NCBI GenBank assembly: GCA_023238725.1 | Contig: CM041541.1 | Coordinates: 12,296,544-12,360,543, forward strand | Length of the DNA: 64,000 nucleotides | From: Scortum barcoo | Taxonomy: Eukaryota > Chordata > Actinopteri > Centrarchiformes > Terapontidae | Direction of reading: 5' to 3' | Shown: positions 1 through 12,166 of the stretch, piece by piece | Layout: each line of letters starts with the position of its first letter | Position numbering within the stretch: position 1 is the stretch's first letter | Program-made: the position numbers and the translations under genes | Notes under the pieces: generated by a model | Databases searched by the model: none | What the model saw: only the letters and a program-made list of their open reading frames with translations | What the model was told of the DNA's origin: nothing

Positions 1-117
1 AGGACTCGCCATCATTCAAGCTTTTTGGGAGGGGGGGGGGTGGTCTAAAAACAGACATTAGATACAGTCGGCACCAATCAAATATGTTCAGTGCCAGGTC
101 CAGTTTTAAAATGTCAT

Positions 118-153
118 TTTTTGCAGGTGACATTCAAGATTCACCTGCAAAAA
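118..153. repeat. Perfect 13-bp inverted repeat with paired CAGGTG/CACCTG boxes
   Basis: The left arm TTTTTGCAGGTGA (118-130) is matched exactly by the reverse complement TCACCTGCAAAAA (141-153) across a 10-base spacer. Each arm carries an E2-box (CAGGTG/CACCTG), the class of site bound by ZEB, Snail and some bHLH proteins. It could be a cruciform, a paired binding site, or chance. No flanking transposon features were seen. Confidence 0.6.
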
Positions 154-904
154 GGTTCAATGATGTACAACAAGATTATGCCTTTTGTCTAAACCAGATG
201 CTTAACCGTGACCTTTGACCTTTGTATGATCAGTCTGGGAAATTAGAGAAAGAATATCTTCTCAAGGCGAGCAGCTATATAATATGTTTTATTCAGTATT
301 TATATATTTAGTATGAGCAGGAAGATTATTTTTACATTTCATATGTTTAGAAGTCTTAAAAACATAATGAGGATGTGTCCTGTCTGAACACCCATTGAAC
401 AATTTGTTTTTTTTTTACAATCATTTTGAAAATTACATTTAATTTTAATATTAAAATTAAAGATGGATGTGTTGCTGTGGCACTAGTTTTATTACGCAAT
501 GTTCAGTATCCACCCAAGTCATCTTAAATGAAGAGAAATGACCTGACCTTTATGAAAATACCTAATTCATCTTTGATATTTAACCTTTGTTGGGCATTCA
601 ACCTCTTTAAAGGACATCCTACTTGACCAGACAGCTCCTGAAAGCAGTCTTGTAAAGTAAATGATTGAATTTATTAAAACAGATGGAAGATGTGTTCATA
701 AATGACTATTTACTTTTTTCTGCAATCACATCTTGCAAAAAAGCAGCTTCTGGTGTCATTTTAACTCGGTCAAGCAATTGTTCACTACAATTAAAAAGAT
801 GTCACCCGATATGATTTTTTTTTTTTTTGCCTTTTCAAAAAAGCAGCTTGGTTATGTGACTGTATCACCACAACACAAACATCAGTCAATTTACCCATTT
901 TGCA

Positions 905-1465
905 TCCAATTCTGGCGGTTGATTATGAGCCGCGTGGCCGCATTTGATGGAGAGATTAATCTTGCTTTGATAGAAATATGTCAGTTTCTGCAGGCCCTGA
1001 TGGATGCGATTTATCACTCCGGACAAATCTGTGCCTGATCGTCCCTCCTCCTGACAGCTCTATTGTGCCGCGAATGTCCCAAAATGTCACCTGTTGTACG
1101 CCGAGTGACCTTCTAATTTTCTAATTCAATTTCGAGAACCCCCCCCCCCTTTTCCCGCGACCGAGCCCATATCATGAACCAGTAATAACAATTACACACC
1201 GTGACTGGCTCCAAAACCTGCAATTCCCCCACTTTAAATCAAAACCCAAGTAGTCTTTTATTAGGCTGCCCGGTTAAATCAATCTAAATCTAAGCATAAT
1301 AACTCTCTAATCAGGTGCTGGGGAGAATAATAGGTTGTCACGCTCGAGGAAAAATAGGCAATCATGGAATGTTTTCTTTAATTAGGCCGGCTAAAGTAGA
1401 AGGGCACGGCGGGAGTGCGGGACACATTCATCATAGCCAAGGTGGGAAATTACTTCAATTACTCA
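905..1465. promoter_or_regulatory. Candidate regulatory element, homeodomain-site rich
   Basis: This is a complex, non-repetitive block unlike the surrounding low-complexity DNA. It contains the palindrome GATTAATC (954-961), several TAAT/ATTA cores, and an AACAAT Sox-like core next to ATTA near 1187-1195. A C-run near 1141 interrupts it. Dense homeodomain cores in unique sequence are typical of vertebrate developmental enhancers. Conservation cannot be tested here, so this is a candidate only. Confidence 0.3.
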
Positions 1466-4400
1466 GGAAGGGGAGAGCGAACAGAATTACAGAAGTCAGA
1501 GGAGCAGAAGAGAGGAGGCCGTGATCTGCAAGGAAGTCCAAATGACACCGAGGGCAGGGGAGGAGAGGACTGAGGAGGGAAGGAGAGAGGAAGCTAGGGA
1601 GGGTGGAGAAGGTGGAAAGGAGGCGAAAAAAAGAGAAAGATGCTGTCTCGATCCACGATTAGGTTCATGAAGATGATGTGCATCAAGGAGGGAAGGGAGG
1701 GAGGGTCACAGGTGGAGAGGAGACAAAAAGCATCAAAACTTCTTTAGATAATGACTGTCAGCTCATCCTTTTTGAATCACTTAGTTTATTTTATGCATCT
1801 CTTATCTTTATGTGATTTGTTTAAGTATTTATTAACTATTCATTTTCTTTCTTTTTGTATTTTTTTGGAGTAGATGAGCTGCTGGACTTCTCTCATTCTT
1901 CTTTTACATCTTTATCTTCTTTTTCCAGAGCGAGTCAAAACTTTCCTTATTTCTCTAATATTGGTAATAATACATGAACAATTTAATAAGATTAAGAAGA
2001 TTAATGAAAGAAAAAAGATGATAAATCTAGAAGACAGTTAGAGGCGTAGTATGTTTTCACAATATGTCACATTAAAAGAACGTAAAACTTAATTTTGACT
2101 TGTCTTAATATTTTAAGGATGCAGAGTTTAAGATGGAAGGACATGAAAGAGGAAACAAAAAGGTAAAAGGACAAATGCTCAAAAGAGATGGAAGGAAGAA
2201 AAGAAATAAAAAAGGGAGGAGAAAAAGGGCGGAGGGAGCAAGGAAGACAGAAAGGAAGTATTAATAGATTTACGTCGGGAAGAAATCAAGCAAAAATGAC
2301 AGAATTAAACAAGAGAGAAGGGAAGAATAGAAGTAAAAGAAGATGAATAACTGAGGTAGAAAGAAGTTCTGCAAAGCATGTAAAGGAGGTGAAATGAGAC
2401 CAAACAGACTGAAGTAAGAAAAAGGCGACGAGCGCAGCCCTTCAGATTTCGCCTCTTGCCACGTCTTGTAAAACAATCCTGCATCACTCATCCTCAAAAC
2501 TGGACCGCCACCTCGACGACCAACGAGCGTCACACCGCCACAGAGCTGTCAGCTTTCCCAGAATGCAACTGGAGAGCGACTTGAGCGAGGCGGGCTGTAA
2601 TTCCTCCCGAGATGAGATAAACAAGCCTCTTACTGTAACTGGATCCATCGATTCGGACGACGCTTTGGCAGCTCGTGGATCCGAGTTTGTTCGGTGACTG
2701 AAGACGTGCCAGCTCGGCCGCCGGCCAGATAAACACGGAGATTATGACTTCTGATAAGCGCTCGGCTCGGATGAAGTGGCTGCTGTGTTGTGACGTGACG
2801 AGGAAAAGCTCCCCCGCTGCAGTTTATTAAGTGGTTTGACAAATTAACAGCTAAAAGAAATGTGTCTGCACGAAGTTTAGAAGGAAGGAAAAAAGTATAC
2901 ACAACCAAAAACACCCACAGATTTTTGTTTTTGTTCTTAAATCATTTTAAATACGTGCAAACTCTTCACCTGCTGTTTCATTTTTTGCGACAGGATGATG
3001 TGCACTGTTTCCAAGTTTATGAAATTATGTGTGCATCACGTAAAACTTTCACAAATTCACTCTTTCTAACACAGTCAGGGTGTTGTTAGTGGACGGTCAT
3101 GTTACTTACATTTAACACAAGACTTCATCCAAGTCTGCATCCATCACTTCTGTCCTTTATCAGCCACGCAGCCCAAAGTCCTGTGGATGAAAACGTCCAT
3201 TTAATTTCCAAGTTATTCCAAAAGTGAACAGGCTTCTCCACAGTCTGATGGCAGACGTGGCAAAAACTGCAAGAACGACGCTCACAATGTGATTCACTGT
3301 CCTGTTATGAAGCTATCACACATTATGCAAACGTTATGTATTGTTAAACTTAGATTATTTGACTTTTAAAGAAAAAAAGAGCATCATCCGAAGTGAACCA
3401 ATAACATCAGGTGACAACTACACAACCTGTTTACTAGCATCTTGTATTATCTTTCACTGTTTCTCTCATTCTTACAGGTATTGTGGTCCTTTTGGGGTTA
3501 ATCTTATATTTGCAATGTGATTAAATCACATTTCTACCTTAAGATTTGTTTGCAGTTTTCCTTCCCTCTGCTGTAAATTAGAAGCTTTCTTCAACTATTC
3601 GGAGTCTTTTTTTGACATGCAAGATGTTTTGTTTTTTACTGATGCAGCGTTTGCATGCATCTACATTTTGCCCTGCTTCTTTCAGTGAAAAGTAAATTAT
3701 TTTCTACAGCGTAAGACTGCAAACTCGGTTGTTTTCTGATCAGAAATACTACATTTTTCCTCACCTAGAGAAAGCTGCAAAGAAACATAATTAATTCCCA
3801 CCAACTACCCGTGGCAAACAAGGAGCAGATACCACAGGATATAACAACTTAAGTTAAATAAACTGCTGGGATATTTCAATTTCTGGGTGTTTAAAGACTT
3901 TTAAAAAGCTATTTTATGAATTTGTTCATTTCTTCCCACGCAGACACTGAGAGGACTTCAAGCATTCAGCGTTTGTGATGTGTTTATGATGACAGTCGTG
4001 CATTTTTTACGTTTATCACCCCAAACCTCATCCAGAGTGGTTGAGGAGGACGCGCTCTGATAGCAGAAGATGAAGAGGCCTCTGTCAGTCTCACAGCAAG
4101 GTGGTAATCAGGCGGGGATCTGTGTTTCACCGAGGCGATCGATAAAAGGATTGCAGTGTGTTCACGTCTTGCGACTGTGCAGGATTATCAGGTTGAGCCC
4201 ATCCATCACGACTTGAGAGGCGGTCAATGGCGGAGACAGCCAGAACTAAATAAGCGGAGGAGGTGTAATGTGGCCTCGTGGTTGTCTTCTTTTTTCTCAA
4301 AAGGGATAAAAAGGAAGAAGTTTGCACGTTGTTTGTCTGTGATTGGAAAAAAAAAATCAAGCCGAGTGTGCAGAAAAAGCCAAGAAGTCGAGACGTTTTT

Positions 4401-4689
4401 CTGTAATTTACTCCATGAAAAAATAAAAAGGAGAAAAATAATTGTGTTAACTTGCAAAACCACATTTAATTTTTATGTGCAAATCCCCACATCAGTGCTG
4501 CTTTGGTGCACGTTAACCTGCAATACCGTAGGATCTCTCATATTTCCCTCTTATTTTAAGGTGAACACACTCCATTCTAACTAATTATTACTACTACTGG
4601 AAACAGGTTCAGATTTTCTCTCTGCACAGAAAGTTTTTAACATATAAAGACAAAGAAAAGATATTTTAGACAGATTGACTTGTAAAGAT

Positions 4690-4940
4690 GAGGTTTTGTC
4701 ATTAAGACTTTCATTGCCTCCATCCTTCTTTCGTTCATCTTTTCTTAGTTCACACTCTTCTTCATTTTCCTCCATTTTCCTCTTCCTTTCTTGCGTCTTT
4801 CGTATTTGAGTCCTTACTCCTCTCATCCAACTGTCTTCCATCTTTTGTTTTTTCTTCCTCCTCCATCTTTCCTCCCTCCATCTCCTTTCCTCCCTGTCTG
4901 TTTCCTCACTTCATCCGCCTCTCTCTCTCTCTCTCTCTCC
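4690..4940. repeat. Pyrimidine-rich tract ending in (CT)n
   Basis: About 250 bases are strongly pyrimidine-biased on the + strand and end in a (CT)10 microsatellite at 4919-4938. The open frame on the complementary strand is a lysine/glutamate-rich artefact of this bias. Confidence 0.7.
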
Positions 4941-5734
4941 TTTCTGCTCGACTGACCCGCGATCTCCATCATCACTGCAGGGCCAGCCCAATTTTTTGTT
5001 GTAAAGGCAATAAATCATTTCAGCTTTCATCTATTGCTATTGATGAATGACCAATTATTTGTCATCTAATATGCTGAAAAACGATGACCCGGGAAGACGG
5101 ATCAACTTCTTTTTTTTTTTTCTTCTTCCCTTCCTGCGCTGGTTGATGTGACACAGGACAGCGGTGATGGATTATATCCTTAAACTGTTATTACACGTAT
5201 AATGTGCCGCTCAAAATCCGACATCTCACTTAGTGCGGGTCTCCCCTCTTAAACAAACAGATATTGTTCCACTTGCGTGAAAAAATAACAAAGAAGATGA
5301 TGGAAATTTGCAGCTTATGTGCTACAGGATGACCAGAAGTTTGCACAATCAGAATAAAAAAAGCCTTTTATTAATGCTTCTACGTCTCCATTTCTATACG
5401 TAAAGCACTGTGCGACCTTGTTTTATTACTACAGTAGTATTGATTGATTCATTACTTACATATCAAAACAGAGATTTTAACAAGTGCAGTGATTTTAATT
5501 GTTCTTTACAACACATATGATGTCCTCTGAACAGGTTTTAACACAGTTAAAACGTTCAAAACATTCATATCTTTCTATAAAATACTGATGTTATGGTGAG
5601 TCTTTTCTTATTTGAGCACAAATTAAGTGAGAAAAAATGTCTTTTTGTCTTCGCCCTGTTGTAAAAGTTACTCCTGTGGTTGAGTAGAGGTATTTTCTTG
5701 TAGTAATTATTGTACTGCAAAACCAAAAAAAAGG

Positions 5735-6015
5735 TTCTCAAAGTAGTATTTCTGATCATTTTTGCAATTATCTGCTTGCCAAGGGTGTTTTCCATAATTA
5801 TTCCGATTAACTGATTACTTGTTTGGTGCAGAAAATGGTGAAAAATGTTGATTACAGTTTCCAAAAGTCCTCAAATGTCCAGAAATACTCAGTTTTGTAA
5901 TGGATGACTAAAGAAATCAGAAAATATGCACATCTGGGAAGCCAAAAATCAAAATTTAGGCACTCTCCTCTTAAGAAATACTTAATTTAATAACTGATAG
6001 CTAATCTATCATTGA
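5735..6015 (-). repeat. Dispersed repeat copy A (reverse orientation)
   Basis: Read on the minus strand, this matches the copies at 14920-15248 and 53175-53445, including the TCTGATTTCTTTAGTC part, the segment around AAAAATG, and the ATTAATC-type ends. The family resembles an abundant percomorph interspersed repeat that I recall, about 300 bp long, carrying a conserved block about a drop of TTTCTG, TAAACTGAATATCT and AAAACAAGA. It has no coding capacity. Its class (possibly a non-autonomous DNA transposon) is uncertain. The open frame on the minus strand overlapping it (5565-5864) is spurious. Confidence 0.6.
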
Positions 6016-6779
6016 TGACACACTGCTGTATTTTCTATCAAAGTGAACCAAATAAAAACTAATAAAACATGTCAGCAGGTGTGTTTGTTACCTCTCCTCT
6101 CTTCTTCTGTTGTTGACAAAGAGATCAGCGACTTTTCCTCCACGTCCCATCGATCAATCCGCCTCGACGCCACTGTTACACGAGATATTTTTATTCAGCT
6201 TTCACTTACAAAAGCAGCTCGAATATCAAACAACTGAAAAAAACTGCTGAAAATGTGGCAGTGCTGCAAAATATCTAACAAGTACAAGTCAAATGATGAA
6301 ACTTACTTTTTATTACTTTTGTTTTTGGTATTTTAAGCACATTTAGGTGATGAGTTAAAGCAGCTTGGCTTATTTAACTGTAATAATACTCTTAACTTAA
6401 CCCTGAGAACCAATTTTCATCTCAGCATCTCCATTTTTTGTGTGTTAAAGGTCTCAATAATTAGAAATAAATCACATTATTCATTAATTCAGTCAAACAC
6501 AATTTTCAGGGACTTTCAGGGACAAATCTGTACAAATATGTATGTTTTTACTTTATTTACTACACATATTTCATACATGGAAGGTCAACACTGTTGTTTA
6601 AATAAAGTTATCTTTGACTTTATGAATAAGCTGGTTGATATTTTTCATTTATTCATTTATTTTCATGCAGCAACAATTTAGACTCTTAACTTTTGAAGAA
6701 AAAATGTAAATTTGTCAGTTTTTTTGTGTTACATAAGAAAAGAGACATGTCAGGAAAACACATTAGCCAATCTCAGGCA

Positions 6780-7015
6780 CTCGAATAAAATGAATTATCA
6801 TTATAATTAATTATTATAAACTATAATTAGCCTTAATCTACCGACTCACCGAGCAGCAGGTCGATGAAAAGCCTCTAATTATTCTTCTATAACGTGGATA
6901 TCTTCATTAACGGACCCTCATATGAGTCAGCTCACATTAATCTGCTCTAATTACTCAACAGGTGTTAATTAACCTGTGAGGCCTCACGTGACCTAATGTT
7001 GAGTTCACTGACCAC
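6780..7015. promoter_or_regulatory. Candidate regulatory element: palindromic HNF1-like, CACGTG and AP-1-like sites
   Basis: Within about 235 bases are overlapping TAATTA cores (6790-6835), an AP-1-like TGAGTCA (6923-6929), the perfect palindrome GTTAATTAAC (6964-6973) directly preceded by an E2-box (CAGGTG), and the perfect palindrome TCACGTGA (6984-6991). The grouping of several palindromic sites is more than the AT-rich background readily explains. Function and conservation are untested. Confidence 0.33.
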
Positions 7016-9626
7016 TCAGTAAAAATCAGATACGGAAATGTTGAAATGTTTTGTGCTACATCACTTCTGTCACTATGAGTAAGACCGGGTGATCAATTAA
7101 AATACAGCAAAGTGCAACTATTATAGGAGGTGATCCAATTCAAGGATCTACTGTCTCTAGAGGTTAGTTTGGGATCAAGTTGTGCCTTTGTTCCAGAGAA
7201 AAACAGACACTTATATTGTAAATACTGCAAAAATAATAATAATAATAATTTGTCCAGCTTTCCTGGAGAAAATCTTCTTTTTAAAGTCACCTTTATCAGC
7301 ATTCAACCACTGGTCATATCTCATTTGGCCACCAGATGTCAGTATTTCCTCACATAGATTATTTCCTCCATTTGAGAGTGGTGCATATTTTGAGAATACT
7401 GCTTATTTATCATGACATAAATGAGAAAATCTTGTGCTCAAGCTGTTATTTTATCAATATGCACAGTAAATATCATGCTTTTTGTTATCCTGGTGTGACA
7501 GTGGAGGTATCTGAGCGTGTGTGTGTGCATTTTTCATTTGATTCGTGTTTAATTGTAGTTGAAGCATTGAAGCAGCAGAGGTCAGTGTTTAATAAAACAT
7601 AATCCCTCACATACAGACCTCCACTACAGATGAGATCATTGTGTTATATCAGCTTTAAGAAAGCATTCCCGCTGTGCTCAGGTCAGTTAATAGCTGGAAA
7701 CATAGCGTTTTAATAAACAGGAGTCCTTTTTTTGTGTGATTTGGACATTCAGCGTCTCGTTTTCTACTGTCAAGGTCAGCAGGCCGGTGGTGTTTAAATG
7801 AGGAAAGGAATTAAATCCATCCACATTTTTTCTGTTCAACCTCAAGTTTTTATTTTTCTGAAACAAAAGAGGGCAAAGATGATGCTCTCATTTTCACAAA
7901 ACTAACTTTACACCACTATTTTAAATAAAATCAGGCCTCTAATAAGCCTGAATGAGCGTCATAGAGCTCAGATAAAGTGACACGAAGCCTTAAAACTTAA
8001 AAAAGATGATTTTTAAAAAAGCTAACAGGTGAGTACAACAGGTTGAGACTTCCTCACTGTAAATTTGCCTTCAGTGTCTGCAGCTTCACTCCCACTGTTG
8101 CATTTGATAAGAGTCCTGTATTACACGGAGATCGAGCCGCCGCCTTACAGAACAGTCGCTCTTATTCTCTGAAGTGGCTCAGTCCCATTTCATTTGTCAA
8201 GGGGCTACTTAAGAATGAAAGATGCCCCCCTCTCCCCTTTTTCTCTCCTCCCTTTTTTTTCCCAAGGACGTATGAGCTCATGCTGCCTGGCCGGCTGCCT
8301 GGATGAGGAGGAGGAGGCGGAGGAGGAGCCGGATGCATTCATCAGGTGCATTATGTCACCGCCAGCCAATCCCCTGCTCTCTGCCACGAGCTTTCATCAC
8401 AGCAGCGTCCTGTCGCAGAAACTGGAACTGGCTCCACGTTGAACACGAAACGGGAGGTCAGGAGGTCGCCGTGTGAAAAGGAAGAGAGTCTTTTTATGTT
8501 TTTTATTTTATTTCATTTTGAAAGATTTTACCTCAACCAACGATGACTGAAGAAAGAAATCAAACATGCATCGACACTTCTACAGTTTATAGTGAAGAAA
8601 CGTGCAGAAAATGATAAATAAGCTGTAGATTCACAGTTTGAAGCTGCATCCACGACAGAAACATTTAAAAATCGAATGCAAAACTTCGTAGCTGCACTTT
8701 ACCTCCCATCTTTGCATTTACTAACTCCTATGTGAAGGTTTTCTTCTGCACAAAGTTTGACTGCACCTGCAAAAATCACTTTTTTTTTACGTTTACAGAG
8801 AAACTTGCAGCTTCATTATGTGAAGAACAACCTGAATCACCATTTTTTATTGATTTTCATTGATCAAAGACGTAGCTTTTAGCATCTGAGTCACTAAAAG
8901 CACTGTTATTACTTCATATTAGATTACGTTAAAGTACACAAAAAAGTACTCTTAGAAATTCAGAATAGCAGGATAGTCTGATGGTCACACCTTTGTTTGA
9001 TGGTCGAATAATTAAATTATTAATAATTATTTTAAAATAGCAAGACTCAACTGGGCTTCTACCAAATCCAGAAGTGGGTAGTTTGCAAAAATCGATCAAA
9101 CCATCGATTTTGTTGATCAAATGTCAAACATTTTGTCTGTGGCGTTAAATAAAGATGGATGACAGATTAAAACCTTTCTCCTCTGACGGAGATCTGAAGC
9201 TTACTGAGACACTTTGTGATGGAGATACAGGTGTAAATATTAATAAAAGCTGATCACAAAATAAGTTTTTGATGCACACAAGTCGAAAAAATCTCTCTCC
9301 AGAAGGATAAAAGGATCGTTTACCGTCGTATCGACCTGCTCAACAGCGGCCGTAAAGATTTCTGAGATTCTGATGACAGCAGGTGGTGGAATTCTGATAC
9401 GAAATAAAGATCACTTACAAACATGTGCTTCCTCTTCGGGGCAAAAGAGAAAGAGAAATCAGCAGGGGATGATGGGAAATGTGGTTTTCATTTGAAGAAA
9501 CAGAAGCAACGATGATGATGATGATATCCAGAGAGGAAAACTCTCGAGGTCACTGGAGCTTCAGGACACTGTTTGTACACAAGCGAGGCTGTAAAGCTGT
9601 CATGCTCGCTCTGCCTCAACCTCAGA

Positions 9627-9650
9627 GTGTGTGTGTGTGTGTGTGTGTGT
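9627..9650. repeat. (GT)12 microsatellite
   Basis: An uninterrupted GT run. It explains the valine/cysteine-rich open frames that cross it on both strands. Confidence 0.95.
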
Positions 9651-9859
9651 TCGGCCTTTTTACCCCACGTGAACCATGAAAGATGAACTGATGCAAACAG
9701 ACAGATTTTTAAGAGCATTATAGACAGATAGGATGACCTTTGACCTCGCTCGACCCGACCCATCCGGGAGCGCCGCGGAAAGCCAGCTGCAGCGTGGACG
9801 GCGGCCATGTTGTGTCCTCGCTTCACTTCTCTACTTTTGAGGTGAAGCAGGCTCATCTG

Positions 9860-9886
9860 CACACACACACACACACACACACACAC
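9860..9886. repeat. (CA)13 microsatellite
   Basis: An uninterrupted CA run, about 210 bases from the (GT)12 at 9627-9650 and in inverted orientation to it. Confidence 0.95.
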
Positions 9887-12072
9887 TGTTATGATCATCA
9901 TCACTCGCCCTTTAAGAAAGAAAGAAAGAAAGCCCAATTTTTGTGTGTTTGCTCAACATCTGCAACAAAACATCTGCATCTCCTCCAAACATTCAGGAAA
10001 CGCACAGATATCGACGGGATTAAACTTTAATGACGCCGGTGGAATCGAACAGCAGAAAATCAAGGTTACACGCAGATCAAGGCGGCGAGAAGTGAAGAGC
10101 GGGGGGTGTAGAAAAATCATAAATATGATAAATAAAAGGAAAGAGGATAAGCCGCAGCATCCGGGTCGATACTGAGAACAGTCTGCGGTCCGGTCCAACC
10201 GTCAGGATTAGCCGTCGTAGTCGATGTTTTCCTCTGGGAGATGGCGTAGATCGATCCAAAATCTCTTTTAGCACTTTGGTTTCAATGTGGGACAGTAACA
10301 TCTTTGTTTTTGACACAAGCAAACGTTTCCACAAGTGATGTGAGGAAGAACAAGGTGGCAATAACAAAATATTTGATTAATAAATGTATGTTAATGTTAA
10401 AGTTAAAAGCTCAATGACTTTTATTTTGTTGTCTTTCAGGGCTTTCATTGATAGATAGTGACTTCTAAGACGTTTAAATGAAAATATTCAAGATTTTAAC
10501 TTTAAAATTCAGTGACTTTTACATCCTATGATGCCCTTTTTAAAGCCACTGGAGACATCACAGCCAGAATATTGAGATTTTAATGAATTTTAATTAAGCA
10601 GTTTAGGTTTTATAATCACACAAAAATGACACATGATGGGTTTCGAAGGCTGATTCTGACATTTTCTATACTTACTATCTTCAAAATGAATTTTATTTTA
10701 AGCTAAATGCAGAATTTAATCAAAATATAAGATTAGACATTTGGTATTTTTTCACCAGAACTACATTTTATAAGCACTGTAGTTGATGGTTTATTCGTAT
10801 TAACTGTATTTTTTGAACATTTCATCAAATCAAACTGCTTTTTTTCTGTTTAAACAGTCTCTCTCTGCATTTAAACTTCTTTGTTTCAACGCTGATATTA
10901 TTTGCTTCTTTAAACAAACAAAATCAAGTATTAAAGGTCATCAAAAACTGTAAAAATGATCTGTTCCTCAGAGCCTTTTTTCAGAGCTGTTAGTGATTTT
11001 TTTTGTTGTTTCTTGTATAAACATGTCACAGGTTATTAGCAGAAATAATAAAAATCGCTGCCGAGCCTTCTGGAGGTGCTGCAGGTCTAAATCAATGAAG
11101 CATCTGTGGTGGGTGGAGCCTAATCGAATAACCTGACTTACACGCCCTCCCCCACCTTCGTCCCCGTGCCAGGTTTATCTATAAGACGATCACTGTGGTT
11201 TAATAGCATGAAGCGATAGTTAGATCAGATACCACGCTGGCAGCAGCTCCCCTCTGCCTCTCTCCGGCGTTATCAAGCAGCGTGTTTGGAGCGGCGATGA
11301 CAGCGCTGGCACGAACGGGGAGTGCTGGAAGCTGGCCTCGGACCAGCGGTGCTGAGCGTGTGAGTGTGTTGGTGTGTGGCGCCTGTCTGGCTTTTGGCTG
11401 GAGCTGGAGGTTGAAGCCTGTTGGAATCAGGGAAATATAAGTGCAGATGCCAAACGCGAGCATGTATACGTCCATTTTTAGAAGGACGAATCACGACTCT
11501 ACCTAAAGGCTGCAGTAAAGTTAATAAATCAACAGATATTTGAACTGCAGTTTGCATTTTCAGGCCCTTGTTTTCCTGAATTTGGCTTTCTGGTGAAACT
11601 GATGTTTTGGGGGCATATTTCACCTCCTGTGGGCGTGTCATGTGAGCCTGCCAACAACAACCTGCAGGCACAGGAAGGACAAAGAAGCTGAATGCTCACA
11701 AAACACAACCGATCGACTGTCTCGGATTAGATTTAGGGTACTTTAAGGGCGTCGGTTGCCTCAGACACATGACGGATGACGGCTCATCAACATGACTGAC
11801 ACCGGGAACGTTGACAAACTGAGTGGGAGGAGGGCGGGGCGAACAGTACACTCCCAGTCTCGGAGGGGAAATTCTGCATATATACGTACAGAAATCAGGT
11901 TACACAGCTTATATTTAGACTCCAGTGTCACTTTCAGTTAAAGTCAGGCTTACTCTGACTGCAAAAAAATGTGTCAAGCACTTGCAAAAATCTTTTGTTT
12001 TGTCTTCCTTTCTGCTCTCAAAGAAACGCTTTCCCTGTCTAAAGTCTTAAAATCTTTATATCTGCATGTAGC

Positions 12073-12166
<94 letters not shown>
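12073..12166. repeat. (GATA)n microsatellite, about 23 copies
   Basis: About 94 bases of uninterrupted GATA repeats. It is the longest pure microsatellite in the window and is likely polymorphic. Reading it in any frame gives an artefactual repetitive Tyr-Leu-Ser-Ile or similar peptide. Confidence 0.97.

Larger units (their letters stand above)
1..5734. other. Noncoding flank: hairpin, purine-rich tracts, candidate regulatory block
   Basis: No coding exon is recognisable. Contents are a G-run near 34-42, a perfect 13-base inverted repeat (118-153), a C-run near 1141, a homeodomain-motif-rich block (905-1465), purine-rich tracts on the + strand (about 1500-1720 and 2100-2370), a GC-richer unique block (2400-2820), and a pyrimidine-rich tract with (CT)n at 4690-4940. 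The segment 2820-4690 and the rest is AT-rich unique sequence in which I see nothing specific. Confidence 0.75.
6016..12072. other. Noncoding flank with AT-rich palindromes and CA/GT repeats
   Basis: No coding exon is recognisable. Contents are a homeodomain/E-box cluster (6780-7015), (AAT)n at about 7229-7247, a short GGAG-rich stretch near 8305-8330, (GT)12 at 9627-9650 and (CA)13 at 9860-9886. The stretch 9700-10260 is GC-richer unique DNA, and 11040-11480 and 11740-11880 are moderately GC-rich and unique. I saw nothing specific in 7400-8040, 8450-9420 and 10260-11040. Confidence 0.75.

Noticed and set aside
9488..9937. 149-residue minus-strand open frame
   Set aside because: It crosses two inverted CA/GT microsatellites and has no recognisable domain.
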